Source: JAENVU01 sp031422675
GTDB lineage: Bacteria > Actinomycetota > Acidimicrobiia > IMCC26256 > JAENVU01
Length of the DNA stretch: 33,702 bases
Assembly (NCBI GenBank): GCA_031422675.1
Contig: JANPMG010000027.1
Location: forward strand, 1 to 33,702
Direction of reading: 5' to 3'
The notes beneath the pieces are model-generated. The model made no database searches and was not told where the DNA came from. It worked only from the letters and a program-made list of their open reading frames with translations. The first letter of the stretch is position 1. The number at the start of each line of letters is the position of its first letter. A program made the translations under genes and the position numbers. Shown here one piece after another: positions 1 through 6,906 of this stretch.

Positions 1-1
1 G

Positions 2-1393
2 GCCGCAAGCGATCTTCAGCGTGTCGACGTCATGACCATGACCGGCGAAGCACTCCGGCGGATCGGTGATTCGTCGCATCGCCGAGTCCTCCTGGATGCC
101 GGGCAGCTGGCGGCCACGATCGGCGATGGACCTCGCATGGCGCGAGCGGCCCTGGCAAACGGGCGCGGTTGGCAGAGTGATGCACTGGGCGTCGACACCG
201 AACGGGTCGGCGCGATCGAGGCGGCGCTGACTGCACTCGGCGACCAGGATCCGAACACGCGGGCCCTGCTCCTCATCCGGCTCGCGGTCGAGAGTCTCTA
301 CGACGAAGATTCGACCCGGCGTTTGGGACTCGCGGAGGAAGCTATCGAGACCGCGCGAGCCCACGGCGACCCGGCGACGATCACCAGCGTGCTCAGCAAC
401 CGACACAACGTGATCCTGAGCCATGAGACGATCGAGCAGCGCGAGGCCGACTACGAGGAGATGCTCCGACTCAGCGATTCATTGGGCGATCCGAACCTTC
501 GGTACTACACGCGGACGTTCCGCTATTTCTGCTGTCTCCAACGCGGCGACATGGAGGGTGCCAAGACGGCCGTTGCCGATGCCGAGGTGATCGCCCGCAC
601 TCTGTCGCAGCCGATGTTCGAGTGGATCGTTGCGTGGATGCGAGCCGGACTGGTCCGGCTCGACGGGGATCTCGATCGCGCGGATGAACTCGTCGCTCGC
701 AGCATGGAGATCGGAACCGATGCTGGGATCCCTGACGCCGAGTTCTTCCAGGCCGGGATGAAACTGACCTCGATCGTCGACCGGGCGGATCCCGCCGCCC
801 TCGATGATCTTCGCGCCCTGTACGAGCTCTCGCCTCCGCACTACCCCGGCAACGAACTCTTCGCCCTGCTCATGGAGATCGCGCTCACGGACGGCCACGA
901 TCGGATCAGGGCGCGGCTCGACGCGGTCGGCTCCTCGCGGCACGCACCATGGAGCCCGACCGGGGGCCCGCGAGACAGCTCGTTGGCTCTGGCGGCAGAC
1001 TTCGGCGCGGTGGGCGGCGCGCTGGGCGAGCCGCGGCCCTGGCTACGCGAAGCGTATGAGTACATGAGTCCGTGGCGCGGCCAGTTATTCGGCAATATCG
1101 CGTGGCACGGCCCGACCGAGTTGTTCATGGCTGGTATTGCTCCGCTCGTGGGCGAGGCCGATGCCCTCGACGAGTTGCTCGATACTGGATACGCGATCTG
1201 TGACGAGCTCGGCGCGCCGTTGCTGTCGATGTACGGACGAATCTTCGGCGCATGTGGTCTCCGAAGCCGACGAGGTGCTGGGGATCGCGAGCGGGCGGAG
1301 CTCCTCATGGACGAGGCCGTCGAGATCGGCGACCAGGTCGGCGCAGGGATTGCGCGCGCCGCTCGGGACGGATTCCCCGCGCTCCGACGCTGA
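2..1393 (+). CDS. C-terminal part of a large TPR-type regulator or ATPase (partial, 5' end outside window)
   Basis: The frame is already open at the left edge, so this is the 3' part of a longer gene. The first in-window ATG (position 32) has no obvious ribosome site and is probably internal. The visible 460 or so residues are mostly helical and rich in Ala, Leu, Glu and Arg. They show degenerate TPR-like pairs such as RAELLMDEAVEIGDQVG near the end and RRLGLAEEAIETARAHGDP near residue 100. This composition is typical of the C-terminal half of large actinobacterial LuxR/SARP/adenylate-cyclase-type ATPase regulators, where the repeats sense ligands or partner proteins. No DNA-binding or ATPase motif lies inside the window, so the full domain set cannot be confirmed. 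A TGA stop is followed by a convergent gene 35 bases further on. Confidence 0.6.
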   Translation, partial: AASDLQRVDVMTMTGEALRRIGDSSHRRVLLDAGQLAATIGDGPRMARAALANGRGWQSDALGVDTERVGAIEAALTALGDQDPNTRALLLIRLAVESLYDEDSTRRLGLAEEAIETARAHGDPATITSVLSNRHNVILSHETIEQREADYEEMLRLSDSLGDPNLRYYTRTFRYFCCLQRGDMEGAKTAVADAEVIARTLSQPMFEWIVAWMRAGLVRLDGDLDRADELVARSMEIGTDAGIPDAEFFQAGMKLTSIVDRADPAALDDLRALYELSPPHYPGNELFALLMEIALTDGHDRIRARLDAVGSSRHAPWSPTGGPRDSSLALAADFGAVGGALGEPRPWLREAYEYMSPWRGQLFGNIAWHGPTELFMAGIAPLVGEADALDELLDTGYAICDELGAPLLSMYGRIFGACGLRSRRGAGDRERAELLMDEAVEIGDQVGAGIARAARDGFPALRR

Positions 1394-1428
1394 GTCACCG
1401 CGCGGTCGGTCGGGCCGGACGGCGTGGA

Positions 1429-2472
1429 CTACCCGTTCGTGGCGTGAATGCGGATGAAGGATCGCCCGCCGAGGGTCAGGAGTTCGACGGATTCGGCCCC
1501 GCCATCGGGCGCACCGTCATTCCCGAAAGCCACCCGGACACGCCATGGTCCGCGCCGCTCGTTTCGAATCGTGAAGCGCGGCGTGCCGTTGTCGGAACGG
1601 CTCGGGCCTGAGCCCACGCGCAGGTTCTGGCGGAGTCTTGCAACGTAAGCGTTGAAGACCCTCCGGCGGTCGCCGGTGACAGCGAGCAATGCGGTCCAGT
1701 TCGACCCATCGACCGGAAGCGTCGGCAGGATCGCCGCGCTGCCGTCGACGACGACGAAACCGGGACCGTCGCTGCGACCGATGGGGTCACCCTTCATCGG
1801 CAGCTTCGTCGGCGGGCGTGGATTCGGCCTGACGTCGAGTGGAGGAAACCTGAGCGGCTCATTCGGCCGCGGTGGCGCATCCCGGCCCGGGTACCGAGCG
1901 AACTCGACCACGCCCCAGGTACCGATCCCGGCGATGCGCGTGATCTCAACGCGGAGTTCACGGCCTGTCGGCCCGTGGTCGAAACGCCGAGGTGCGGTGC
2001 CGAACCGACAGGTACTGGGCGCCGACGTCCGGGCGGATCCGGCGCGCCCCGGGGGGACCGTGGTCTGGGTGAGAGAACCTTCTGGTGGCGATGAGCCATT
2101 GGGGAAACATTCGACCCGGGACGGGAGGTTCGGAAAGTGGGCGCGCCGAGCCTGGGCCAAGAGCGCGTCGGCGACACTCGACGGGGACCCACCGACCGCG
2201 AGAGTGGCGGTCCAGCTAGGGGCGCGGACCGGCGTGCCGCGGAAGATGAGCTGCACGGCGGCGTTCGGGAGTGCGGCTCCCGCGAGCGAGGCGCCACGGG
2301 GAACCCGCAGGCCATCACCGAGTCGTGTGCCAGGGCTGCGAGCGTCGGCTGCTCGGATGGCGATGCCCTGGCCGCGCGTCACCGTCGCGTTCGTCGAAGT
2401 GCAGGTGGAGGTGGCGATGACGATGAGAACCAGCCCGACGTGTCGGCCGAAGAATGGCGGCGTTGCGCGCAT
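1429..2472 (-). CDS. secreted or lipoprotein-like protein with an internal duplication, unknown function
   Basis: I do not recognise a family. The N-terminus has a basic region, then a hydrophobic segment (GLVLIVIA) and a Cys in STCTST. This looks like a signal peptide, possibly a weak lipobox, although the residues before the Cys are not canonical. The mature part is rich in Pro, Gly and Arg. It contains two related halves: WTATLAVGG near residue 87 and WTALLAVTG near residue 259, each followed by a helix with spaced Ala and Arg. The ATG at 2472 was chosen because it puts the basic region directly before the hydrophobic core. A GTG at 2508 would add 12 residues. Neither start has a clear ribosome site. 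The gene converges with the regulator fragment and diverges from the deacetylase gene. The secreted location is inference. Confidence 0.6.
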   Translation of the reverse strand: MRATPPFFGRHVGLVLIVIATSTCTSTNATVTRGQGIAIRAADARSPGTRLGDGLRVPRGASLAGAALPNAAVQLIFRGTPVRAPSWTATLAVGGSPSSVADALLAQARRAHFPNLPSRVECFPNGSSPPEGSLTQTTVPPGRAGSARTSAPSTCRFGTAPRRFDHGPTGRELRVEITRIAGIGTWGVVEFARYPGRDAPPRPNEPLRFPPLDVRPNPRPPTKLPMKGDPIGRSDGPGFVVVDGSAAILPTLPVDGSNWTALLAVTGDRRRVFNAYVARLRQNLRVGSGPSRSDNGTPRFTIRNERRGPWRVRVAFGNDGAPDGGAESVELLTLGGRSFIRIHATNG

Positions 2473-2683
2473 GCGGAGCCACGCTAGGACGATCGATGAT
2501 GTCGTCACGTCCGAGTGAGCGACGATCCCGCCGTTTCAATCGGTGGTGTCAATGACGACTTCAACCGTGCCAGCGCGCCGCCGCGAGCCCGCGGTGACGA
2601 CGTCGGCGTCGTGGCCCGGTTGGACCATCGCGTGCGGTCTGAGCTTCGATGGCTCACTTAGCCGGCGCTCGGACTCGACGGGT

Positions 2684-2710
2684 CCGGGCGGCGATTACCG
2701 CCGCGCCCGG
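2684..2710 (+). promoter_or_regulatory. GC-rich hairpin in the leader of the deacetylase gene
   Basis: The sequence CCGGGC-GGCG, a five-base loop, then CGCC and GCCCGG (with a two-base bulge) forms a stem of about ten pairs 44 bases before the GTG start of the deacetylase. A TATGGT hexamer at 2722-2727 could be a -10 element, with TTACCG at 2695-2700 as a weak -35 and a long spacer, but this is not convincing. The whole 2473-2753 interval is the divergent upstream region of two secreted proteins, and I see no gene in it. Confidence 0.25.
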
Positions 2711-2753
2711 CACAGCCCAATATGGTCCCGGCCCCGACGGAGGGCAGGGGCAA

Positions 2754-4910
2754 GTGGGCAGGTTCAGAACAGTGCGCCGGATCATGGCGGCGCTCGCGGT
2801 GGCCGCGGTGGCAGTCGTCGGTGTGAACGGGCTCGCGAAACCGGCCGGTGCGGTGTCGAACCCTGCCTTCTCCGTCTTCGACCTGCCCAACTCGCCGTAT
2901 CCCGCCGGCAGTCGCGTCGTGGCGTTGACCTTTGACGACGGCCCGAGCTTCCAGATCACGCCGGGGGTGCTGGACACGTTGTCGCGCTACGGCGTGACCG
3001 CAACCTTTTTCGTCGTCGGTCAGTACGTCGCGGCCCGCCCGGACCTCGTGCAGCGTGCGATCGCGCTCGGCCACTCGGTGCAGTTGCACACGATGACACA
3101 CAAAGATTTGACCAAGCTCTCGCCACAACAGCTCGCGGCCGAGGTGGATCCGGAGATCGAGTTGCTCACTAGCGTCACCGGTCGCCGCCCCACGTGCTTG
3201 CGTCCGCCGTACGGCGCGTGGAACGGGTCGGTGGTCAACCAGATGGCGCAACGCGGAGTCCACTCCGTCATCTGGAACGTCAACCCCGGTGACACTGAAG
3301 CCGGCGCGACCGCGGCGTCGATCACGTCGCGCGCGTTGGCCGGCGCGCGTCCCGGCGCAGTGCTCGCGATGCACGACAGTGTGAACAAGACCGCCACGCT
3401 CGCCGCGCTGCCCGCGATCATCGAAGGGATACGCGCGCGCGGCCTCACCCCCGTTGCGTTGTGTCAGCCACCGGTGGTCGCGCCGCCGCCCGTCCGAGAC
3501 GTCGCGGTGCGCGCCGACGGTCGGTCCGGATACACCCTCGATGCGAACGGTGCGCTCAATGCTTTCGGCGGTGCGCCGGCCGCAACCGGCACGCCGCTTC
3601 CGGGCTTGGCCCGGCGCGTCGTGCTGCGAGCGGACGGAACGTCGGGGTATGTGCTCGACGGCTTCGGTGGTATCCATCCATTCGGTGGTGCACCCGCGGC
3701 GGTCCAGGTCACGGGATACTGGCGCGACTGGGACATCGCACGCGGCATCTCGATCAGGCCGGACGGTCGATCGGGGTGGGTCGTCGACGCGTTCGGGGCC
3801 GCGCATCCGTGGGGCGGTGCACCGAATCTCCCCCAGTCCGCGTACTGGCCGGGTTGGGACATCGCGCGGGCGATCGTGGCCACGCCCGCCGGCACCGGTG
3901 GCTATGTGCTCGACGGCCTCGGTGGGTTACATCCGTTCGGTGCCGCACCCGCGGTCAGGAACGGGCCGTACTGGCCCGGCCAGGACCGGGCCCGCAGCCT
4001 GGTACTCGGCTTCGACGGTCGGTCCGGCTGGGTGGTCGACAGTGCCGGGGTCCTGGCCCGGTTCGGCGCCGCCCCACCGGGCCGACCGACGCACCTCTTC
4101 GGCGGTGCCGGCGCGCAGGGAGTGGGCCTCGGTGCCGATGGCCTCAGCGGCATCGTGGTCGGCGCCGACGGCACCCGGGCGCCGTTCACGAATGCGCCGG
4201 CAGTTCGGTCGATCGCCCTCCGCAGTGACGCCGTTTCGGGCTACACCCTGACCGCGTTCGGAAGGGTTCGTGGCTTCGGTGGTGCTCCACCGCTGACCGG
4301 TGCGCCGGTGTGGCCGGATTGGGACATCGCGCGGGACATCGTCCTGCGCGCGGACGGCATGTCGGGGTACGTCCTCGATGGCCTGGGGAGTGTGCACGCG
4401 CTCGGCGGCGCGCCCGCGATCGCGAACACCACCCGCTTCCCCGCCGATCTGGCCCGGGCGGCCGCGTTGCGTGCCGACGGGAGTTCGGGGTACACGCTCG
4501 ATGCGTGGGGTGGCATCCACCGGTTCGGCGGCGCGCCGTCGGTCACCGGCACCGGCTACTGGCCGGGTTGGGACATCACCCGCGGCATCGCGCTCCGTCC
4601 CGATGGCGCCTCGGGATACGTGCTCGACGGATTCGGCGGCCTGCATCCCTTCGGTGGCGCGCCCAGGGTTCTCGGTGTCACCGGCTATTGGCCCGGGTGG
4701 GACATCGCACGCGGGCTGGTGCTGCGCGCCGATGGCATCTCCGGTTGGGTGCTCGACGCGCTCGGCGCCACCCATCCGTTCGGTGGTGCACCGGCGCTAC
4801 CGGCGGGCACCGTGTATCCCCGTCATGTTGCGATGACCGATATCGCCGGTGTCGCGGGGACGGATCGCGCCGCGACGGTCGACGCGTACGGCAACGTCAC
4901 GAAGTTGTAG
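2754..4910 (+). CDS. secreted polysaccharide deacetylase (NodB/CE4) with a C-terminal array of about 12 repeats
   Basis: A signal peptide (basic start, MAALAVAAVAVVGV core) is followed by a CE4 deacetylase domain, about residues 50-235. Its motifs are complete: TFDDGP (Asp61, Asp62), HTMTH (metal His112, His116), RPPYG and LAMHD. Such enzymes remove acetyl groups from peptidoglycan or other N-acetylglucosamine polymers outside the cell. From about residue 247 to the end come roughly twelve units of 37-43 residues with the pattern RADGxSGYVLDGFGGxHPFGGAP followed by YWPGWDIAR. The last unit is degenerate. These may form beta-propeller blades and bind wall or surface glycan; that is inference. 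The GTG start was chosen for GGAGGG at 2739-2744, nine bases upstream. A more upstream ATG (2649) would place the signal core too far in. The sugar dehydrogenase at 14468 carries the same repeats. Confidence 0.88.
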   Translation: MGRFRTVRRIMAALAVAAVAVVGVNGLAKPAGAVSNPAFSVFDLPNSPYPAGSRVVALTFDDGPSFQITPGVLDTLSRYGVTATFFVVGQYVAARPDLVQRAIALGHSVQLHTMTHKDLTKLSPQQLAAEVDPEIELLTSVTGRRPTCLRPPYGAWNGSVVNQMAQRGVHSVIWNVNPGDTEAGATAASITSRALAGARPGAVLAMHDSVNKTATLAALPAIIEGIRARGLTPVALCQPPVVAPPPVRDVAVRADGRSGYTLDANGALNAFGGAPAATGTPLPGLARRVVLRADGTSGYVLDGFGGIHPFGGAPAAVQVTGYWRDWDIARGISIRPDGRSGWVVDAFGAAHPWGGAPNLPQSAYWPGWDIARAIVATPAGTGGYVLDGLGGLHPFGAAPAVRNGPYWPGQDRARSLVLGFDGRSGWVVDSAGVLARFGAAPPGRPTHLFGGAGAQGVGLGADGLSGIVVGADGTRAPFTNAPAVRSIALRSDAVSGYTLTAFGRVRGFGGAPPLTGAPVWPDWDIARDIVLRADGMSGYVLDGLGSVHALGGAPAIANTTRFPADLARAAALRADGSSGYTLDAWGGIHRFGGAPSVTGTGYWPGWDITRGIALRPDGASGYVLDGFGGLHPFGGAPRVLGVTGYWPGWDIARGLVLRADGISGWVLDALGATHPFGGAPALPAGTVYPRHVAMTDIAGVAGTDRAATVDAYGNVTKL

Positions 4911-4920
4911 CGAACTTTGG

Positions 4921-4962
4921 TGACTGGGCCGCAGTCAGCGCCCGTTGGATGACTCGTCCGAA
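4921..4962 (+). terminator. possible hairpins between the convergent deacetylase and lspA genes
   Basis: Two short inverted repeats follow the deacetylase stop. TGACTG/CAGTCA has a five-base loop (4921-4937). CCGTTGGA pairs with TCC-G-AACGG with one bulge (4939-4962). Neither has a T-tract, so a role as a bidirectional terminator between convergent genes is only plausible. Confidence 0.25.
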
Positions 4963-5001
4963 CGGCTCCACTCGCGGCACGCGCGCGCCGTCGCGCGAGG
5001 C

Positions 5002-5562
5002 TCAGGCGGGACTGCGAAGCGGCGCGTCGGTCCGCTCGTGGGCGGAGGCGAGCCGGGCGCATCGCATCGCGAGCAGGACGGGGAGGATGAGCACTCCGCC
5101 GAGCACGCAGAGGTCGGCCACGTTGATGATCGCCCCGTGAGTGGCGATGAAGTCCCGGACGGCACCGAACCGGGCCCGGTCGATCATGTTCGACAGTGCT
5201 CCGCCGAGCACGAGACCGGGGATCCACGCAGGCAGACCCAGCCGGAACGCGAACGGCACGATCACGATCGCGAACACGGCCAGGACCGCGATGGTGCCGA
5301 GGATCAGCACCGGGGCCGAGCCGCCGATCACGCCCAGCGCATATCCCGGATTGTGGGCGATCTCGACGCCACCGGGTTCCGCGGCTGCCGCCCAGAGCTT
5401 CGTGCCCTGGTCCAGCACGATGGCCCAGACGATGGTGGCGAGTCCCACTAACCAGGCCGCCGTGTCGGGTCGGCAAGCGCCACCTTCGGGACGGGGTAGA
5501 ATCTCCCAGTTCGTCCGGTTTCGGACGGTAGCAGGGGTGTCGTCGCCGGGCTCACGGTGCAA
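5002..5562 (-). CDS. lspA: lipoprotein signal peptidase (signal peptidase II)
   Basis: LspA is the membrane aspartyl protease that cuts the signal peptide from diacylglyceryl-modified prolipoproteins. The family motifs are all present: DQGTK at the end of the first membrane segment, HNPGYALG, GGALSNMIDR with the first catalytic Asp, VRDFI, and NVADL with the second. Four hydrophobic segments are visible. The start is uncertain. The only in-frame choices are the TTG used here (186 residues) and a GTG at 5448, which gives 149 residues beginning just before the first membrane segment. Neither has a good ribosome site. A shorter protein would also leave room for a pilT promoter. The gene is convergent with the deacetylase and divergent from pilT. 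Candidate substrates in this window are the proteins at 1429 and 17345. Confidence 0.9.
   Translation of the reverse strand: MHREPGDDTPATVRNRTNWEILPRPEGGACRPDTAAWLVGLATIVWAIVLDQGTKLWAAAAEPGGVEIAHNPGYALGVIGGSAPVLILGTIAVLAVFAIVIVPFAFRLGLPAWIPGLVLGGALSNMIDRARFGAVRDFIATHGAIINVADLCVLGGVLILPVLLAMRCARLASAHERTDAPLRSPA
5497..5502 (+). promoter_or_regulatory. possible -10 element for pilT
   Basis: TAGAAT matches the actinobacterial TANNNT -10 pattern and lies about 95 bases before the pilT start. No good -35 is visible. It falls inside the N-terminal coding region of lspA if the long lspA form is used, which is one reason to suspect the short form. Confidence 0.3.
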
Positions 5563-5599
5563 ACCGCGGGATGAGCCGGGTCGAGGGAACGGAAGCGTG

Positions 5600-6697
5600 A
5601 TGATGGAAACCTACGGCAGATTGGATCCGTTTCTGGAGACCGTCATCGCGATGAGCGGCACCGACCTGCTCCTCACGACGAACTCGGTTCCGCTGGTTCG
5701 GTTGGAAGGAACGCTCCGTCCCGTCGACGCGCTCCCGATGGTGGACGGCGATCTCATGTCGGAGTTGCTCGCAGCCGTGCTGCTCGGCGAGCAACGACAG
5801 CAGTTCATCACCGACCGCGACATCGACTTCGCGTTGTCGTTCGGTGAGTCACGATTCCGTGGCAACGCGTTCTTCCAACGCGGCCGACCGGCGATCGCGT
5901 TGCGGCTCATGCACAACGTGATCCCCACCTTCGAGGAGATCGGGCTCCCGGCTTCGATCCGCTCGTTGGCGAGTCTGCACCAGGGCCTTGTTCTCTTCAC
6001 CGGACCGACGGGCTGTGGGAAGTCCACGAGCATGGCCACGTTGATCGACGCGATCAACCGGACGCGGCCGTGCCACATCATCACCATCGAAGACCCGATC
6101 GAGTACCTGCACAACAACCACCGAGCGGTGGTGCACCAGCGTGAAGTCGGGTTCGACGCCAAGTCGTTCGAGCGCGCGTTGAAGAGCGCGTTGCGCGAAG
6201 ACCCCGACGTTGTCCTCGTCGGTGAGATGCGTGACCTCGAGAGCATCGCGATCACACTGACGCTCGCGGAGACGGGTCACCTCGTCATCTCGTCGCTGCA
6301 CACCAACGACGCGCCGCAAGCGCTCGACCGCATCGTCGACGTGTTCCCCGCCGATCGCCAGGCCCAGGTCCGGTTGCAGCTGGCGAGCGTGCTCTCCGCG
6401 GTGGTCGCCCAACGGCTCGTGCCGCGTATCGGCGGCGGCATGGTGGCGGCCTACGAGGCGCTGATCGCCACGTCGGCGGTGAGCAACCTCGTGCGCGAGG
6501 GCAAGACCCGTCAGCTTCGCAACGCCATGCAGATGGGCATCGGGCAGGGCAACCAGACGTTGGAGATGTCGCTGAACGCCTTGATGGCGCAGGGTCTGAT
6601 CACCCCCGCTGACGCCATCGCCACTGCCTTCGTGCCCCAGGACATCGACGGCTCCGGCATCTCGCTGCTCAACCCCGTCTCCGCCGCCGGCGCGTAA
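5600..6697 (+). CDS. pilT: type IV pilus retraction ATPase PilT
   Basis: PilT is the hexameric cytoplasmic ATPase that powers pilus depolymerisation, and so twitching and DNA uptake. Seen here: an N-terminal PAS-like region, Walker A GPTGCGKS at residues 135-142, Walker B DVVLVGEMRD, the His box SSLHTNDA, and the PilT-specific SAVSNLVREGKTRQL segment that corresponds to the AIRNLIRE motif needed for retraction. The length of 365 residues is usual. The start is one of three adjacent codons (GTG 5597, ATG 5600, ATG 5603). GGAAG lies just upstream, and the long upstream open frame overlapping lspA antisense is not used. The gene converges on the pilB operon, so it has its own promoter. The C-terminal tail after residue 340 is short and variable. 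Confidence 0.93.
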   Translation: MMETYGRLDPFLETVIAMSGTDLLLTTNSVPLVRLEGTLRPVDALPMVDGDLMSELLAAVLLGEQRQQFITDRDIDFALSFGESRFRGNAFFQRGRPAIALRLMHNVIPTFEEIGLPASIRSLASLHQGLVLFTGPTGCGKSTSMATLIDAINRTRPCHIITIEDPIEYLHNNHRAVVHQREVGFDAKSFERALKSALREDPDVVLVGEMRDLESIAITLTLAETGHLVISSLHTNDAPQALDRIVDVFPADRQAQVRLQLASVLSAVVAQRLVPRIGGGMVAAYEALIATSAVSNLVREGKTRQLRNAMQMGIGQGNQTLEMSLNALMAQGLITPADAIATAFVPQDIDGSGISLLNPVSAAGA

Positions 6698-6793
6698 ACC
6701 ACGCCTGCGCCGTTCTCACGGCCGCGGCGGTCAGCTGAGGCCGTCGCAATCTGCAGCCGGCGTCGTTCTCACGCGCGTTTCGACACGTTCACG

Positions 6794-6810
6794 GCGCGCT
6801 TCACGCGCGC
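6794..6810. terminator. possible bidirectional hairpin between pilT and the pilin operon
   Basis: GCGCGC, loop TTCAC, GCGCGC form a six-pair stem in the 193-base gap between the convergent pilT and composite pilin genes. There is no T-tract. The gap also holds a CGTTCTCACG motif twice (near 6713 and 6765) and the 48-base duplication described separately. I see no gene in the gap. Confidence 0.3.
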
Positions 6811-6831
6811 AAGCGGGTTGTGGGGGGTGCC

Positions 6832-6906
6832 GGGCGTGGCGGTTAGAAGCGGAGGGCCAGGCGGGCGTGGGGGTCAGGCGGGCGTGTCGGTTAGAAGCGG
6901 AGGGTC
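6832..6906 (-). repeat. 48-base tandem duplication at the 3' end of the composite pilin gene
   Basis: The 27 bases from 6832 recur from 6880 with two mismatches, 48 bases apart. The copy at 6880 contains the real TAA stop and last codons (LRF-stop) of the pilin gene. The other copy repeats LRF-stop downstream in the same frame. This looks like a duplication of the gene's terminus, or the scar of a former longer version. Confidence 0.6.

Noticed and set aside
3492..4907. Periodic sequence resembling a DNA repeat or CRISPR array
   Set aside because: The periodicity is at protein level with divergent codons and no identical repeats or spacers. It is the C-terminal repeat array of the deacetylase.
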